Below are positions 9,625-18,974 of a stretch of DNA of 64,000 bases, piece after piece; the stretch's first letter is position 1, and the number at the start of each line of letters is the position of its first letter. The stretch covers positions 62,001-126,000 of the forward strand of contig NZ_JAPWHW010000012.1 of the NCBI RefSeq assembly GCF_028369135.1, given 5' to 3'. This DNA is from Roseovarius sp. ZX-A-9 (lineage in GTDB: Bacteria > Pseudomonadota > Alphaproteobacteria > Rhodobacterales > Rhodobacteraceae). The notes under the pieces are model-generated. The model searched no databases, was not told where the DNA came from, and was given only the letters and a program-made list of their open reading frames with translations. A program made the position numbers and the translations under genes.

Positions 9625-9660
9625 CTTTCGGGCCAAAACCGGTCGGCTTTGGCCCGAAAG
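9625..9660. terminator. Bidirectional hairpin between azlD and pckA
   Basis: A perfect 13-bp stem, CTTTCGGGCCAAA paired with TTTGGCCCGAAAG, with a 10-base loop, lies between the convergent azlD and pckA genes. There is no long T-run on either side, so it may slow polymerase or protect 3' ends as well as terminate. Confidence 0.75.
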
Positions 9661-9673
9661 ATCGAGAAGTGAC

Positions 9674-11272
9674 TTAGCCGATGGCGGCTGCTTTCACGTC
9701 GTCGTCGATATAGGGAACATACTGCTCGAAATTCTTCGAGAACATGTCGACCAGCTTGGCCGCCTGACGATCATACGAGTCCGGCTTGTCCCATGTCCGG
9801 CGCGGGTCCAGCAGTACGGTTGGTACGCCCGGAGCGTCCTTTGGCACCTCGAAGCCGAAATTCGGGTCCTTGCGGAATTCCACGGTGTTGAGCGACCCGT
9901 CGAGGGCTGCGGTCAGCAGCGCACGGGTGGCCTTGATCGGCATACGCGAACCAGTGCCGTAGGCGCCGCCGGTCCAGCCGGTGTTGACCAGCCAGCAGGT
10001 TGCGCCGTGCTTGGCGATCTTGGCGCGCAGCAGGTTGCCGTAGACCTCGGGGCGGCGCGGCATGAAGGGCGCACCGAAGCAGGTCGAGAATGTCGGCTCC
10101 GGCTCGGTCACGCCGCGCTCGGTGCCGGCTACCTTGGAGGTGAAGCCAGACAGGAAGTGATACATCGCCTGTGCCGGGGTCAGCCGCGCGATGGGGGGCA
10201 ATACGCCGAAAGCATCGCAGGTCAGCATGATGATGTTCTTGGGGTGCCCGCCGATGGCCGTGCTGGATGCGTTCGAGATGTATTCCAGCGGATAGGCGCA
10301 GCGCGTGTTGGCTGTCAGGCTGTCATCCTCGAAATCGAGTTCCCTCGTTTCCTCGTCGAACACCATGTTCTCGATCACCGTGCTGAACTTGCTGGTGGTC
10401 GCATAAATCTCGGGTTCGGCCTCGGGGTTGAGGTTGATCGTCTTGGCATAGCAGCCACCCTCGAAGTTGAAGGTTCCACGATCTGACCAGCCATGTTCGT
10501 CGTCGCCGATCAACGTGCGGTCAGGGTCTGCCGACAGGGTCGTCTTGCCGGTGCCCGACAGGCCAAAGAAGATCGCGGTATCGACCGGGTTGCCCTTGGC
10601 GTGGTTGGCCGAGCAGTGCATCGGCATGATGCCTTTTTCGGGCAACAGGTAGTTGAGCAGCGAAAAGACCGATTTCTTGTTCTCGCCCGCGTATTCCGTG
10701 CCGCCGATCAGGATGATCTTGCGCTCGAAATTCATCGCAATCACCGTATCAGAGCGGCAATCGTGCTTTTTCGGGTCCGCTTTGAAGCTGGGGCAGTTGA
10801 TGACGGTATAGTCGGCGATGAAATGCTCTAGCGTGTCGCGATCAGGACGGCGCAGCAAGTGACGGCTGAAAAGGCCGTGCCAAGCCAGTTCGGTCACCAT
10901 GCGAACCTTGATCGAATGTGCGGGATCGGCACCACCGACCAGATCCTGCACGTAAAGGCGACCGCCTTGCATGTGCGCGATCATGTCGTTGAAAAGTGCA
11001 TCGAACCCTTCAGTAGACATCGGGGCATTGTTGTCCCACCAGATGGTGTCCTTGACGCCATCGGTCACGACAACATGCTTGTCCTTGGGAGAGCGTCCGG
11101 TGAACTTACCAGTCGAAACTAGGAAGGCGCCGCCACGGCCCAGCGTGCCTTCGCCGTTTTTCAGCGCGGCTTCTACCAGCGCCGCTTCGATCAGGTTGTA
11201 GTGTACTTCAGCAAGTCCGCTGATGCCCTGATCCTCAAGTCGAAAGCTCGGATTTACCCGTCCCATAGTCAT
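9674..11272 (-). CDS. pckA: Phosphoenolpyruvate carboxykinase (ATP)
   Basis: Gluconeogenic enzyme that converts oxaloacetate and ATP to phosphoenolpyruvate, CO2 and ADP in the cytoplasm. The 532-residue protein has the kinase P-loop GLSGTGKTT, the metal-binding GDDEHGW motif and [12 protein letters not shown] near the N-terminus. I start at [10 protein letters not shown], which follows GGAG at suitable spacing; an in-frame TTG five codons upstream is possible. It is divergent from chvI, as in many alphaproteobacteria, and the shared 380-base region holds tandem operator-like repeats. Confidence 0.97.
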   Translation of the reverse strand: MTMGRVNPSFRLEDQGISGLAEVHYNLIEAALVEAALKNGEGTLGRGGAFLVSTGKFTGRSPKDKHVVVTDGVKDTIWWDNNAPMSTEGFDALFNDMIAHMQGGRLYVQDLVGGADPAHSIKVRMVTELAWHGLFSRHLLRRPDRDTLEHFIADYTVINCPSFKADPKKHDCRSDTVIAMNFERKIILIGGTEYAGENKKSVFSLLNYLLPEKGIMPMHCSANHAKGNPVDTAIFFGLSGTGKTTLSADPDRTLIGDDEHGWSDRGTFNFEGGCYAKTINLNPEAEPEIYATTSKFSTVIENMVFDEETRELDFEDDSLTANTRCAYPLEYISNASSTAIGGHPKNIIMLTCDAFGVLPPIARLTPAQAMYHFLSGFTSKVAGTERGVTEPEPTFSTCFGAPFMPRRPEVYGNLLRAKIAKHGATCWLVNTGWTGGAYGTGSRMPIKATRALLTAALDGSLNTVEFRKDPNFGFEVPKDAPGVPTVLLDPRRTWDKPDSYDRQAAKLVDMFSKNFEQYVPYIDDDVKAAAIG

Positions 11273-11416
11273 CCCGTATGTCTCCAATTTGGGTCATCGC
11301 CGAGTTCGGCGGCTATCGGGGGTACAGGTTGGCCCGTCGTAATGTACGGTGTTCTGCACCCGGTTGGCCGCGTCTTAACATGACGTTTCTGCAAATGAAC
11401 AGGCCGCTTTTACGCA

Positions 11417-11449
11417 GTTAGCGCAACCAAGATGACGTTAGCGCAACCA
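11417..11449. promoter_or_regulatory. Tandem operator-like direct repeat, pckA/chvI intergenic region
   Basis: The 13-mer GTTAGCGCAACCA occurs twice (11417-11429 and 11437-11449), starts exactly 20 bases apart, so both copies face the same side of the helix. Each copy has GTT and AAC arms around AGCGC. LacI-family regulators of gluconeogenesis in alphaproteobacteria (CceR/PckR) recognise TTAGCGC-like palindromes near pckA; assignment to that family is inference. Confidence 0.5.
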
Positions 11450-11582
11450 GTGCGCCGCATCGGCGGAGCGACGCCGGATTGTGGCAAATGCGACCTATTC
11501 GGGCGCGGCATTTTAGCCATCCTTCACGATTTTATGGCCCAAATGTGGAGGGAATGTGGCCTGATTCGCAGTTTTGGATTGA

Positions 11583-11610
11583 TTGTAAAGAAGAAACCGG
11601 CCCATATAGT
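11583..11610 (+). promoter_or_regulatory. Candidate promoter for chvI-chvG
   Basis: TTGTAA and TATAGT are separated by 16 bases and sit about 43 bases before the chvI start codon. Both hexamers are close to the vegetative consensus, and the stretch is AT-rich compared with its surroundings. No transcript data support it. Confidence 0.35.
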
Positions 11611-11652
11611 GAAAAAAACAACAATAACCCGAGCAGTACAAGGACAGCACCA

Positions 11653-12357
11653 ATGTCGAAGATCGCCCTTGTGGACGATGACAGGAATATTCTGACATCG
11701 GTTTCCATGACCCTTGAAGCCGAAGGTTTCGAGGTTGAAACCTACAATGATGGCCAGCAGGCCTTTGACGCATTTAGCAAGAAACTCCCCGATATGGCGG
11801 TTCTTGATATCAAGATGCCGCGGATGGACGGGATGGACCTGTTGCAGCGCCTGCGGCAGAAATCCTCGATGCCGGTGATCTTTCTCACCTCCAAGGATGA
11901 CGAGATCGACGAAGTTCTCGGTCTGCGCATGGGCGCGGACGATTACGTGAAAAAGCCGTTCTCGCAACGGCTTCTGGTCGAGCGCATTCGCGCATTGCTG
12001 CGCCGTAAGGATGCGATCGACGGCACCCTGCCTGCCAGCGAAGCCGAAGAGGGCAAGGTCATCGAACGCGGCGAATTGCGGATGGACCCGCTGCGCCACG
12101 CGGTCAGCTGGAAAAACCAGGACGTGTCGCTTACCGTGACCGAATTCCTTTTGCTTCAGGCCCTCGCGCAGCGCCCTGGTTTCGTAAAATCCCGCGATCA
12201 GCTGATGGACGTGGCCTATGACGATCAGGTTTACGTGGATGACCGTACCATCGACAGCCACATCAAGCGCCTGCGCAAGAAGCTGCGCTCGGTCGATAGC
12301 GAATTCTCGGCAATTGAGACACTCTACGGTATAGGCTACAGATATAACGAAGAATAA
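11653..12357 (+). CDS. chvI: Response regulator ChvI
   Basis: OmpR-type transcription factor of the ChvG/ChvI two-component system, which in alphaproteobacteria responds to acid or envelope stress. The 234-residue protein has a receiver domain with phosphorylatable Asp52 in [11 protein letters not shown] and Lys in YVKKPF, then a winged-helix DNA-binding domain ending in RLRKKLR...YGIGYRY. The ATG is preceded by AAGGAC. An in-frame extension of 58 codons to the left is not family-like. chvG begins two bases after its stop. Confidence 0.96.
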   Translation: MSKIALVDDDRNILTSVSMTLEAEGFEVETYNDGQQAFDAFSKKLPDMAVLDIKMPRMDGMDLLQRLRQKSSMPVIFLTSKDDEIDEVLGLRMGADDYVKKPFSQRLLVERIRALLRRKDAIDGTLPASEAEEGKVIERGELRMDPLRHAVSWKNQDVSLTVTEFLLLQALAQRPGFVKSRDQLMDVAYDDQVYVDDRTIDSHIKRLRKKLRSVDSEFSAIETLYGIGYRYNEE

Positions 12358-12359
12358 CC

Positions 12360-14078
12360 GTGGCTCTGGTCGAGGGGATCAACGTGCGTGACACGGCACA
12401 CCGACCTGCCAAAGGCCGGGATGGAGATGTGGTTCTGGGCGAAGATTTTGTCGCCCCGGACAGCGTAGAGGAAGAAGTGCGCGCGCGGCGCGCGCGGCGC
12501 GGGATGACCTCGCTCCGCTCTTCGCCCCTGACGCGCAAGATCATCACCTTCAACCTGATCGCGCTCAATATCCTGGTCGCGGGCATTCTCTACCTCAATT
12601 CCTCGCGCGACGGGCTGGCGCAGCAACGCGCCAACGGCCTGAGGGGCGAGGCCGAACTGGTGGCCGACGTGTTCGAGGCGCAATTGCCCTCATCCGCGCC
12701 GGTGAATCTGGTGACCGGCGACGGCATCGACGTACAAGAGACGCTGGCAGGGCTCGATATCCTTAAGGGCGCCGAAGTGTTCGTGTTCGACGCAGGTGGC
12801 AATCTGGCCGGGCATGTGGTGGGCAAGCAGGCGCGCACCGACGACCGCGCGGTCGAGCATCCCACGCTTATCACCGATGCGCTGAGCAAGGTCTGGGGCT
12901 GGGTGTCCGCTCCGTTCATCTCGCGCAATCCCCCACCGAGGCAGAGCCTCGAGAACACCGTGCGCGCCCAGGTGCCGCTGGTTCTGACAGCCGGAACGCA
13001 GGTTTCATCGGGCGAAGTTGCCGGGGGAACGGTCTTTTCCGTTGCCACGCCGATCGAACATGACGGGCGGGCCATCGGCATGGTTGCTCTGGTCAGCCCG
13101 ACGGGCGAGATTGACAAGCTGGTGATGGCCGAGCGCGAGCGCGTGTTGCAGATGTTCATCATCGCGACGCTGGTCTCCATCGGCCTCAGCCTGATCCTGG
13201 CATCGACCATTGCACATCCGTTGGCCGATCTGGCCGCCGCTGCCGAGATCGGCGGCGCGCGCAATCGCGGCAAACACGGGCAGGGGCGTATTCGCATTCC
13301 CGACCTGACCGCGCGTCCCGATGAGATCGGTCGTCTCAGCGGCGCATTGCGCGGCATGGTCGGGGCGCTCTACAACCGGATCGACAGCAACGAACAATTT
13401 GCCGCCGACGTGGCGCACGAGATCAAGAACCCGCTCGCCTCGCTACGCTCTGCCGTGGGCACCATGCGCGTCGCCAAGCGCGAGGATCAGCGCGAGAAAC
13501 TGCTGGATGTGATCGAACATGACGTGCGCCGCCTTGATCGGCTGGTCAGCGACATATCGAACGCCTCGCGCCTTGACAGCGAGTTGGTCAAGGAAGAGGA
13601 GGAAGCCTTCGATCTGCTGACCATGCTGCGCAACCTTGGCCAATATCTGGGCGAAGAGGCACGGGGTAAGGGCATCGATTTCATCACCGATTTCCCCAAG
13701 GAAGCGATCGTGATCAGCGGATTGGAAGCGCGGCTGGCACAGGTGTTCGTCAACCTGATCTCGAACGCGACAAGCTTTTGCGAAGATGGCGATGCGATCC
13801 GCATCTGGGCACGGCGCCGCGAAAACCGGGTGCTGGTCGTGGTCGAGGATACCGGGCCGGGCATTCCCGATCAGGCGCTGACCAAGATTTTCCAGCGGTT
13901 CTATTCGCATCGCGATGCCAAGGATTTCGGCAATAATTCAGGGCTGGGCTTGGCGATCTCCAAGCAGATCGTCGAGGCGCATGGCGGCGTGATCTGGGCC
14001 GAAAACATTCGCCCGACCGACGCGGATATCACCTCGGACCCGCTCGGCGCGCGGTTCGTCGTCGGCCTGCCTGTCTGA
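12360..14078 (+). CDS. chvG: Sensor histidine kinase ChvG
   Basis: Inner-membrane sensor partner of ChvI. The 572-residue protein has a cytoplasmic N-tail, a first transmembrane helix near 55-78, a periplasmic sensing domain of about 180 residues, a second helix near 260-285, a HAMP linker, the H-box VAHEIKNPLASLRS with His near residue 352, and the ATPase boxes NLISNAT, DTGPGIP and GLGLAIS. The GTG start is two bases from the chvI stop. hprK follows after eight bases, linking envelope sensing with the PTS branch. Confidence 0.95.
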   Translation: MALVEGINVRDTAHRPAKGRDGDVVLGEDFVAPDSVEEEVRARRARRGMTSLRSSPLTRKIITFNLIALNILVAGILYLNSSRDGLAQQRANGLRGEAELVADVFEAQLPSSAPVNLVTGDGIDVQETLAGLDILKGAEVFVFDAGGNLAGHVVGKQARTDDRAVEHPTLITDALSKVWGWVSAPFISRNPPPRQSLENTVRAQVPLVLTAGTQVSSGEVAGGTVFSVATPIEHDGRAIGMVALVSPTGEIDKLVMAERERVLQMFIIATLVSIGLSLILASTIAHPLADLAAAAEIGGARNRGKHGQGRIRIPDLTARPDEIGRLSGALRGMVGALYNRIDSNEQFAADVAHEIKNPLASLRSAVGTMRVAKREDQREKLLDVIEHDVRRLDRLVSDISNASRLDSELVKEEEEAFDLLTMLRNLGQYLGEEARGKGIDFITDFPKEAIVISGLEARLAQVFVNLISNATSFCEDGDAIRIWARRRENRVLVVVEDTGPGIPDQALTKIFQRFYSHRDAKDFGNNSGLGLAISKQIVEAHGGVIWAENIRPTDADITSDPLGARFVVGLPV

Positions 14079-14086
14079 CAAACGAT

Positions 14087-14533
14087 ATGGGCGCGCCCAA
14101 ACGCACCATCCCCCCGAATGCCATCACCGTGCACGCAAGCTGCATTGCGCTGGAGGGGCGGGCGCTGTTGATCCGGGGCCGGAGCGGGAGCGGGAAGTCG
14201 TCACTTGCGCTGAAAATGATCGGGCTTGGCGCCCGATTGGTCGCGGATGACCGGACGTGCCTGTGGCGGGCAGGGACGAGGCTGATGGCCGCCGGACCAG
14301 AGGCGATCCTGGGCCAGATTGAGGCGCGCGGCGTCGGTATTCTGAAGGCGCCCGTCGCCCCGCCATGCGCGGTGGCGCTGATCGTCGACATGGATCACGA
14401 TGAGACCGAACGCCTGCCACAGTTTCACACCGATCACATTTGCGGGATTTCGCTTCCTGTTGTGCGAAAAATCGATGCGGCCCATTTTCCCGCCGCGCTC
14501 AAGCTATACCTTATAGAGGGACGTTCGGCGTAA
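14087..14533 (+). CDS. hprK: Short HPr kinase/phosphorylase
   Basis: HprK phosphorylates HPr on a serine. The 148-residue product contains only the catalytic domain, as is usual in alphaproteobacteria, with Walker A GRSGSGKSS (residues 31-39), the DD pair in LVADDRT and the family stretch ARGVGIL. Its likely substrate, HPr, is coded 1.4 kb downstream in the same direction. Confidence 0.93.
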   Translation: MGAPKRTIPPNAITVHASCIALEGRALLIRGRSGSGKSSLALKMIGLGARLVADDRTCLWRAGTRLMAAGPEAILGQIEARGVGILKAPVAPPCAVALIVDMDHDETERLPQFHTDHICGISLPVVRKIDAAHFPAALKLYLIEGRSA

Positions 14534-14567
14534 CCTGTTGATGCATGTTTCGCCGGGCGTGATATGA

Positions 14568-14585
14568 GTGACGTTTAAGCGTCAC
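14568..14585 (+). other. Intercistronic hairpin hprK-rapZ
   Basis: GTGACG and CGTCAC form a perfect 6-bp stem with a TTTAAG loop in the 77-base gap between hprK and rapZ. It could separate or balance expression of the two genes. It has no T-run and is a weak candidate for a terminator. Confidence 0.4.
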
Positions 14586-14610
14586 CTATTGCTTTGATGG
14601 AGCATCTCAA

Positions 14611-15522
14611 ATGTCGCAAACGCAGAGCGCGCCATCCCTTGTATTAGTGACCGGCCCGTCCGGCGCGGGCCGCACCACGGCGATTCGCGCGTTGGAGGAT
14701 ATGGGCTATGAGGCGATCGACAACCTGCCGTTGTCGCTGTTGCCGCGCCTGATGGGCGATCCGATCCCGACACGGCCGCTGGCGCTGGGTGTGGACGCGC
14801 GCAACCGCGATTTTTCCACCCACGCCCTGATCGAGGCGATCGACCAGTTGGACCGGATCGCGGACAGAAAGATGCAACTGCTCTATATTGATTGTAGTGC
14901 CGAAGTCCTGCTGCGCCGCTTTTCAGAGACGCGCCGACGCCATCCGCTGGCCCCTGACGAAAGCGCGCGGGCCGGCATCGAGCGCGAATTCGATCTGCTT
15001 GGCCCGATCCGGGCACGGGCCGACCTGCTGATCGATACCTCCGAACTCAGCCCGCATGAATTGCGCGCGGCGTTGACCGATTGGTTCGGCCCAACCACCG
15101 GGCGCGCCCTCGCGGTTTCGGTGCATTCGTTTTCTTACAAGCGTGGCCTGCCGCGCAGTGCCGACCTCGTGCTGGATTGCCGGTTCCTGCGCAATCCCTA
15201 CTGGCAGCCGTCGCTGCGCGCGCTTGACGGGCGCGACCCCGAGGTGGCCGCCTATGTGGCCGGTGATCCGCTCTGCGAGCCGTTCAAGGCAAAATTGCTC
15301 GACCTGGTGCAATTGTTGCTGCCCGCTTACGAGGCCGAGGGCAAATCCTACCTCTCGATCGCGCTTGGATGCACCGGCGGTCAGCACCGGTCGGTTGCAA
15401 TCGCAGAATCTTTGACTGCGGCCCTTGCAGAGGCGGGCTGGCAGGTGTCAACTAGGCATCGGGAATTGGAACGTCGCGCCGCCGGAACTTCGGACAATCC
15501 GAAAGATACCGGCGGACGGTAA
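14611..15522 (+). CDS. rapZ: RNase adaptor / P-loop protein RapZ
   Basis: RapZ (YvcJ family) binds nucleotides and, in E. coli, guides RNase E to a small RNA controlling amino-sugar synthesis. The 303-residue protein has the P-loop at residues 15-23 (GPSGAGRTT), where the usual lysine is Arg21, the family block GYEAIDNLP and the C-terminal [13 protein letters not shown]. The ATG follows GGAG. It lies between hprK and the EIIA gene, the standard alphaproteobacterial order. Its target in this organism is unknown. Confidence 0.94.
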   Translation: MSQTQSAPSLVLVTGPSGAGRTTAIRALEDMGYEAIDNLPLSLLPRLMGDPIPTRPLALGVDARNRDFSTHALIEAIDQLDRIADRKMQLLYIDCSAEVLLRRFSETRRRHPLAPDESARAGIEREFDLLGPIRARADLLIDTSELSPHELRAALTDWFGPTTGRALAVSVHSFSYKRGLPRSADLVLDCRFLRNPYWQPSLRALDGRDPEVAAYVAGDPLCEPFKAKLLDLVQLLLPAYEAEGKSYLSIALGCTGGQHRSVAIAESLTAALAEAGWQVSTRHRELERRAAGTSDNPKDTGGR

Positions 15523-15535
15523 AGGGGTGTAAGCC

Positions 15536-15928
15536 TTGATCGGGATCGTCATCGTGGCGCACGGCGGCCTCGCGCGTGAGTATATGGCTGCAATAGAGCA
15601 TGTTGTCGGCCCGCAGCCCGGAATGCGCGCGATCACCATCGAAGCCGACCATGATCGTGGTGCCAAGCAAGCTGAAATATGCGCCGCCGCAGAAGATGTG
15701 GACACTGGGACCGGGGTCGTGGTCGTCACCGACATGTTCGGTGGATCGCCATCGAACCTGTCGCTCAAGGCCTGCCAGCCAAAGGGCCGCCGGATTGTTT
15801 ACGGGGCAAACTTGCCATTACTGATAAAATTGGCGAAAAGTCGGGATAAGCCATTGCCCGAAGCCGTACGCCAGGCGCTCAATGCCGGGCGCAAATATTT
15901 AGACAGCCAGAACATATCGGTGAAATAA
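15536..15928 (+). CDS. PTS EIIA component, mannose family
   Basis: The 130-residue cytoplasmic protein accepts phosphate from HPr on His9 (VIVAHGGLA) and has the family motif VVVTDMFGGSPSN. No EIIB, EIIC or EIID transport component is in the window, so a regulatory role is likely, as known for alphaproteobacterial EIIA-Man proteins. The start is TTG, two codons before the conserved GIVIVAHG, with AAAGGGG upstream. HPr begins two bases after the stop. Confidence 0.93.
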   Translation: MIGIVIVAHGGLAREYMAAIEHVVGPQPGMRAITIEADHDRGAKQAEICAAAEDVDTGTGVVVVTDMFGGSPSNLSLKACQPKGRRIVYGANLPLLIKLAKSRDKPLPEAVRQALNAGRKYLDSQNISVK

Positions 15929-15930
15929 CC

Positions 15931-16209
15931 ATGTCCGACGCAATCAGACGTCCGCTGGAAATCGTGAACGTGAAAGGCCTGCACGCCCGTGCGGCCGCCA
16001 AATTCGTGGAAGTGGTCGAAGGTTTCGATGCCACTGCCGAAGTTTTCCACGATGGTCAATCGGCTAGTGGTGACAGCATTATGGGGCTTTTGATGTTGGC
16101 AGCCGCCAATGGAACCACTATTGAACTTGAAACGCGCGGCCCCGATGCCGGGGCGCTGGTGGATGCCATCACGACGCTGGTCGCGAGTCGCTTCGGAGAA
16201 GATATGTAA
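15931..16209 (+). CDS. ptsH: Phosphocarrier protein HPr
   Basis: The 92-residue phosphocarrier has the active-site histidine His18 in GLHARAA and the regulatory serine Ser49 in GDSIMGLL, the likely HprK target. Enzyme I is not in the window. Together with EIIA, HprK and RapZ it forms a phosphorelay used for regulation rather than sugar uptake. Confidence 0.95.
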   Translation: MSDAIRRPLEIVNVKGLHARAAAKFVEVVEGFDATAEVFHDGQSASGDSIMGLLMLAAANGTTIELETRGPDAGALVDAITTLVASRFGEDM

Positions 16210-16245
16210 GCGCTGACTGGCGCCGGACGAGGTGGGACTGTCCTA

Positions 16246-17151
16246 GTGGAGAAGCAAAGTGATGATCGGAAGGGCGAGGTGCCTGCCGGGACGGTGAAAT
16301 TTACCAAGTATGACCGTCGCAGCCTGACCTATGCCAATTCCTTTGATAAACCTCTGACGGCCTTTGCGATCCGCGCGATCGAGCTGTTCACCGGCAAGCT
16401 GACGATCCTGCGGATGATCCGCACTTTCGAGAAACGCGGCGCGCCCACCGGCCAGCCGTTCTGGCGCGCTGCGTTGGGCACCATGGGCATTGACCTGCTC
16501 ACCCCGGACAGCGAGCTGCTGAACATCCCGCTTGAGGGGCCGGTGGTGGCGGTTGCCAACCATCCGCATGGGCTGGTGGACGGCATGATCCTGGCCGATC
16601 TGATTGGCCGGCGCCGTACCGATTACAAGATCCTGACGCGCGCCCTGCTGACAGGCATTGACGAGGTCGCGGCCAGCTACATGATTTCGGTCCCGTTCCC
16701 GCACGAGCCGGACGCGCAGCGCAAATCAGTCGAAATGCGCGCCAAGGCAATGGCCCACCTGAAGGAAGGCGGGCTGATCAGTGTCTTTCCCTCGGGTGTC
16801 GTGGCCAATTCGGACACGTTTCTCGGCCCCGCGATCGAGCGGGAATGGAACGTCTTTACCGCGCAGATGATTCGCCGGTCAGGCGCCACGGTGGTGCCGA
16901 TCTATTTTCCCGGTTGCAACAGCCGCTGGTACCAGATTGCCAATCGCATATCGGCGACGCTGCGGCAGGGATTGCTCTTGCACGAGGTGGTGCACAGCTG
17001 TAACCGCCCGCAGAAGCCGGTCGTCGGTGCGCCGATCAGCGCCGAGCGCATGAAGATGCTCGATAACGATCCGCGCGGTTTCATGACCTGGCTGCGCGAA
17101 CACACTCTATCGCTGGGCAAGAACAACCCAACCTCAACAAAGGAAAAATAA
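16246..17151 (+). CDS. PlsC-like lysophospholipid acyltransferase family protein
   Basis: The 301-residue protein has the acyltransferase H(X4)D motif in NHPHGLVDG (residues 105-113, His106 and Asp112? spacing differs slightly from plain NHXXXXD), followed by VFPSG and FPHEPDAQR. It probably acylates a lipid precursor at the inner membrane; membrane contact comes from hydrophobic segments, not a signal peptide. In Rhodobacterales such proteins can act on phospholipids or amino-acid lipids, and I cannot tell which. Starts at GTG after GAGGTGGGA. ridA follows one base after the stop. Confidence 0.82.
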   Translation: MEKQSDDRKGEVPAGTVKFTKYDRRSLTYANSFDKPLTAFAIRAIELFTGKLTILRMIRTFEKRGAPTGQPFWRAALGTMGIDLLTPDSELLNIPLEGPVVAVANHPHGLVDGMILADLIGRRRTDYKILTRALLTGIDEVAASYMISVPFPHEPDAQRKSVEMRAKAMAHLKEGGLISVFPSGVVANSDTFLGPAIEREWNVFTAQMIRRSGATVVPIYFPGCNSRWYQIANRISATLRQGLLLHEVVHSCNRPQKPVVGAPISAERMKMLDNDPRGFMTWLREHTLSLGKNNPTSTKEK

Positions 17152-17152
17152 T

Positions 17153-17524
17153 ATGACCATGATTACCCGCAGCCACACCAACCAACGCATGAGCCAGATC
17201 GTCAAGCATGGCGATGTCGTCTATCTGGCGGGGCAGGTGGGCAATGCCGGTGACAGCGTCGCCGATCAGACCCGCACCTGCCTGGCGAATGTGGAAGCTC
17301 TGCTGGCCGAGGCCGGAAGTGACAAGACCCGCATCCTGCAGGCCACCATCTGGATGGCCGACATGGCTGATTTCGCCGAGATGAACGAAGTTTGGGATGC
17401 CTGGGTGCCCGAGGGCAACGCTCCGACCCGCGCCTGCGGCGAAGCCAAGCTGGCCACGCCGGAATATCTGGTCGAAGTAATCATCGTCGCGGCCTGTGAC
17501 GGTTCGCAAGCGGGCGGCCGCTAA
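17153..17524 (+). CDS. RidA/YjgF-family enamine/imine deaminase
   Basis: The 123-residue protein belongs to the RidA family, which hydrolyses reactive enamine or imine intermediates such as 2-aminoacrylate. The substrate-binding arginine is Arg93 in [10 protein letters not shown] and Glu108 follows in [13 protein letters not shown] with AAAGGAAAAATA upstream. The assignment to a RidA subgroup is not certain. Confidence 0.9.
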   Translation: MTMITRSHTNQRMSQIVKHGDVVYLAGQVGNAGDSVADQTRTCLANVEALLAEAGSDKTRILQATIWMADMADFAEMNEVWDAWVPEGNAPTRACGEAKLATPEYLVEVIIVAACDGSQAGGR

Positions 17525-17594
17525 GCGACATAACGACCAATGGCCGGGGTTCCGCCCCGGCCTGCCTCCTCCGTTTTTCGAAAGGCACGCGCAA

Positions 17595-18950
17595 ATGTCT
17601 GGTCACGGCAGCCCCATCCCCATGTCTTCCGCGAAATGCGGCCCGCTTACGGGCACTGCGGAGGTGCCGGGCGACAAATCCATCTCGCACCGGTCGCTGA
17701 TCCTGGGGGCGATGGCATTGGGTGAGACCCGCATCACGGGTCTGCTCGAGGGCGAGGACGTGCTGGACACGGCCCGCGCCATGCGCGCCTTCGGTGCCGA
17801 GGTCATCGATCATGGCGGCGGCACATGGTCGGTGCATGGCGTCGGCACGGGGGGATTTGCCGAACCCGATCACGTTATCGACTGTGGCAATTCGGGCACC
17901 GGTGTGCGGCTGATCATGGGCGCCATGGCGACCTCGCCGATCACCGTGACGTTTACCGGCGACGCCTCGCTTAACGGGCGCCCGATGGCGCGGGTCACTG
18001 GCCCGCTGGCGCTGTTTGGCGCACGCAGCGTGGGGCGTGAGGGCGGGCGGTTGCCAATGACCATCGTTGGCGCGGCGGACCCGGTGCCGGTGCGCTACGA
18101 GGTGCCGGTACCGTCAGCTCAGGTCAAATCCGCGGTGCTTCTGGCGGGGCTGAACGCGCCCGGACAGACCGTGGTGATCGAACGCGAAGCAACCCGCGAC
18201 CACAGCGAGCGTATGCTGGCGGGCTTTGGCGCGCAGATTAGCACCGAAGAAACAGAAGCCGGCCGGGTGATCACCCTCACCGGCCAGCCAGAGTTGCAGC
18301 CGCAGACCATTGCCGTGCCGCGCGACCCGTCATCGGCGGCCTTTCCCGTCTGTGCCGCGCTGATCGTCGAAGGCTCTGACGTGCTGGTGCCTGGCATCGG
18401 CCTCAATCCAACGCGCGCGGGCCTCTTCACGACGCTGCGCGAGATGGGCGCGGACCTCAGCTATGAGAACGAGCGCCTTGAAGGCGGCGAGCCGGTGGCC
18501 GATCTGCGCGCGCGTTTCTCGCCGGATCTCAAGGGGATCGAAGTTGACCCGGCCCGTGCCGCCAGCATGATCGACGAATACCCGGTTCTGTCGGTTGTTG
18601 CCGCCTTTGCCGACGGCCCGACCGTCATGCGCGGGGTCAAGGAACTGCGCGTCAAGGAAAGCGACCGGATCGACGCTATGGCGGTCGGCCTGCGCGCCAA
18701 TGGCGTTGAGGTGGAAGAAGGCGAGGATTGGTGGATCGTGCACGGGCGCGGCCACGGCAATGTCCCCGGCGGCGCCACCTGTGCCAGCCATCTGGACCAC
18801 CGCATCGCCATGGCGTTCATGGTGCTGGGCATGGCAACGCAGGCCCCGGTCAGCGTCGATGACGGCAGCCCGATCGCCACATCATTCCCGATTTTCGAAC
18901 CGCTGATGGCCGGTCTGGGCGCAAGGATCAGCCGGACCGAACAAGCGTAG
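17595..18950 (+). CDS. aroA: 3-phosphoshikimate 1-carboxyvinyltransferase (EPSP synthase)
   Basis: Shikimate-pathway enzyme joining PEP to shikimate-3-phosphate. The 451-residue protein has [10 protein letters not shown] (Lys28), [32 protein letters not shown] and LDHRIAMAF. The PGDKSISHR...[16 protein letters not shown] block resembles class II (CP4-type) enzymes. The position that is alanine in CP4 is glycine here (GNSGTGVR). The start MSGHGS was chosen because 33 upstream codons overlap ridA and lack similarity. cmk and rpsA, often next to aroA, are absent; the gene converges with an SH3-protein gene. Confidence 0.96.
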   Translation: MSGHGSPIPMSSAKCGPLTGTAEVPGDKSISHRSLILGAMALGETRITGLLEGEDVLDTARAMRAFGAEVIDHGGGTWSVHGVGTGGFAEPDHVIDCGNSGTGVRLIMGAMATSPITVTFTGDASLNGRPMARVTGPLALFGARSVGREGGRLPMTIVGAADPVPVRYEVPVPSAQVKSAVLLAGLNAPGQTVVIEREATRDHSERMLAGFGAQISTEETEAGRVITLTGQPELQPQTIAVPRDPSSAAFPVCAALIVEGSDVLVPGIGLNPTRAGLFTTLREMGADLSYENERLEGGEPVADLRARFSPDLKGIEVDPARAASMIDEYPVLSVVAAFADGPTVMRGVKELRVKESDRIDAMAVGLRANGVEVEEGEDWWIVHGRGHGNVPGGATCASHLDHRIAMAFMVLGMATQAPVSVDDGSPIATSFPIFEPLMAGLGARISRTEQA

Positions 18951-18974
18951 ACATCGCAGCGGCGCTGCTGGGGT

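Noticed and set aside
9541..9673. In-frame open reading of about 43 codons after the pckA stop (ends ...NVATAVTEMQKSGTAAN)
   Set aside because: It crosses the perfect terminator hairpin at 9625-9660, has no start codon of its own with a ribosome-binding site, and PckA is already full length. A readthrough product or gene remnant cannot be excluded but nothing supports it.
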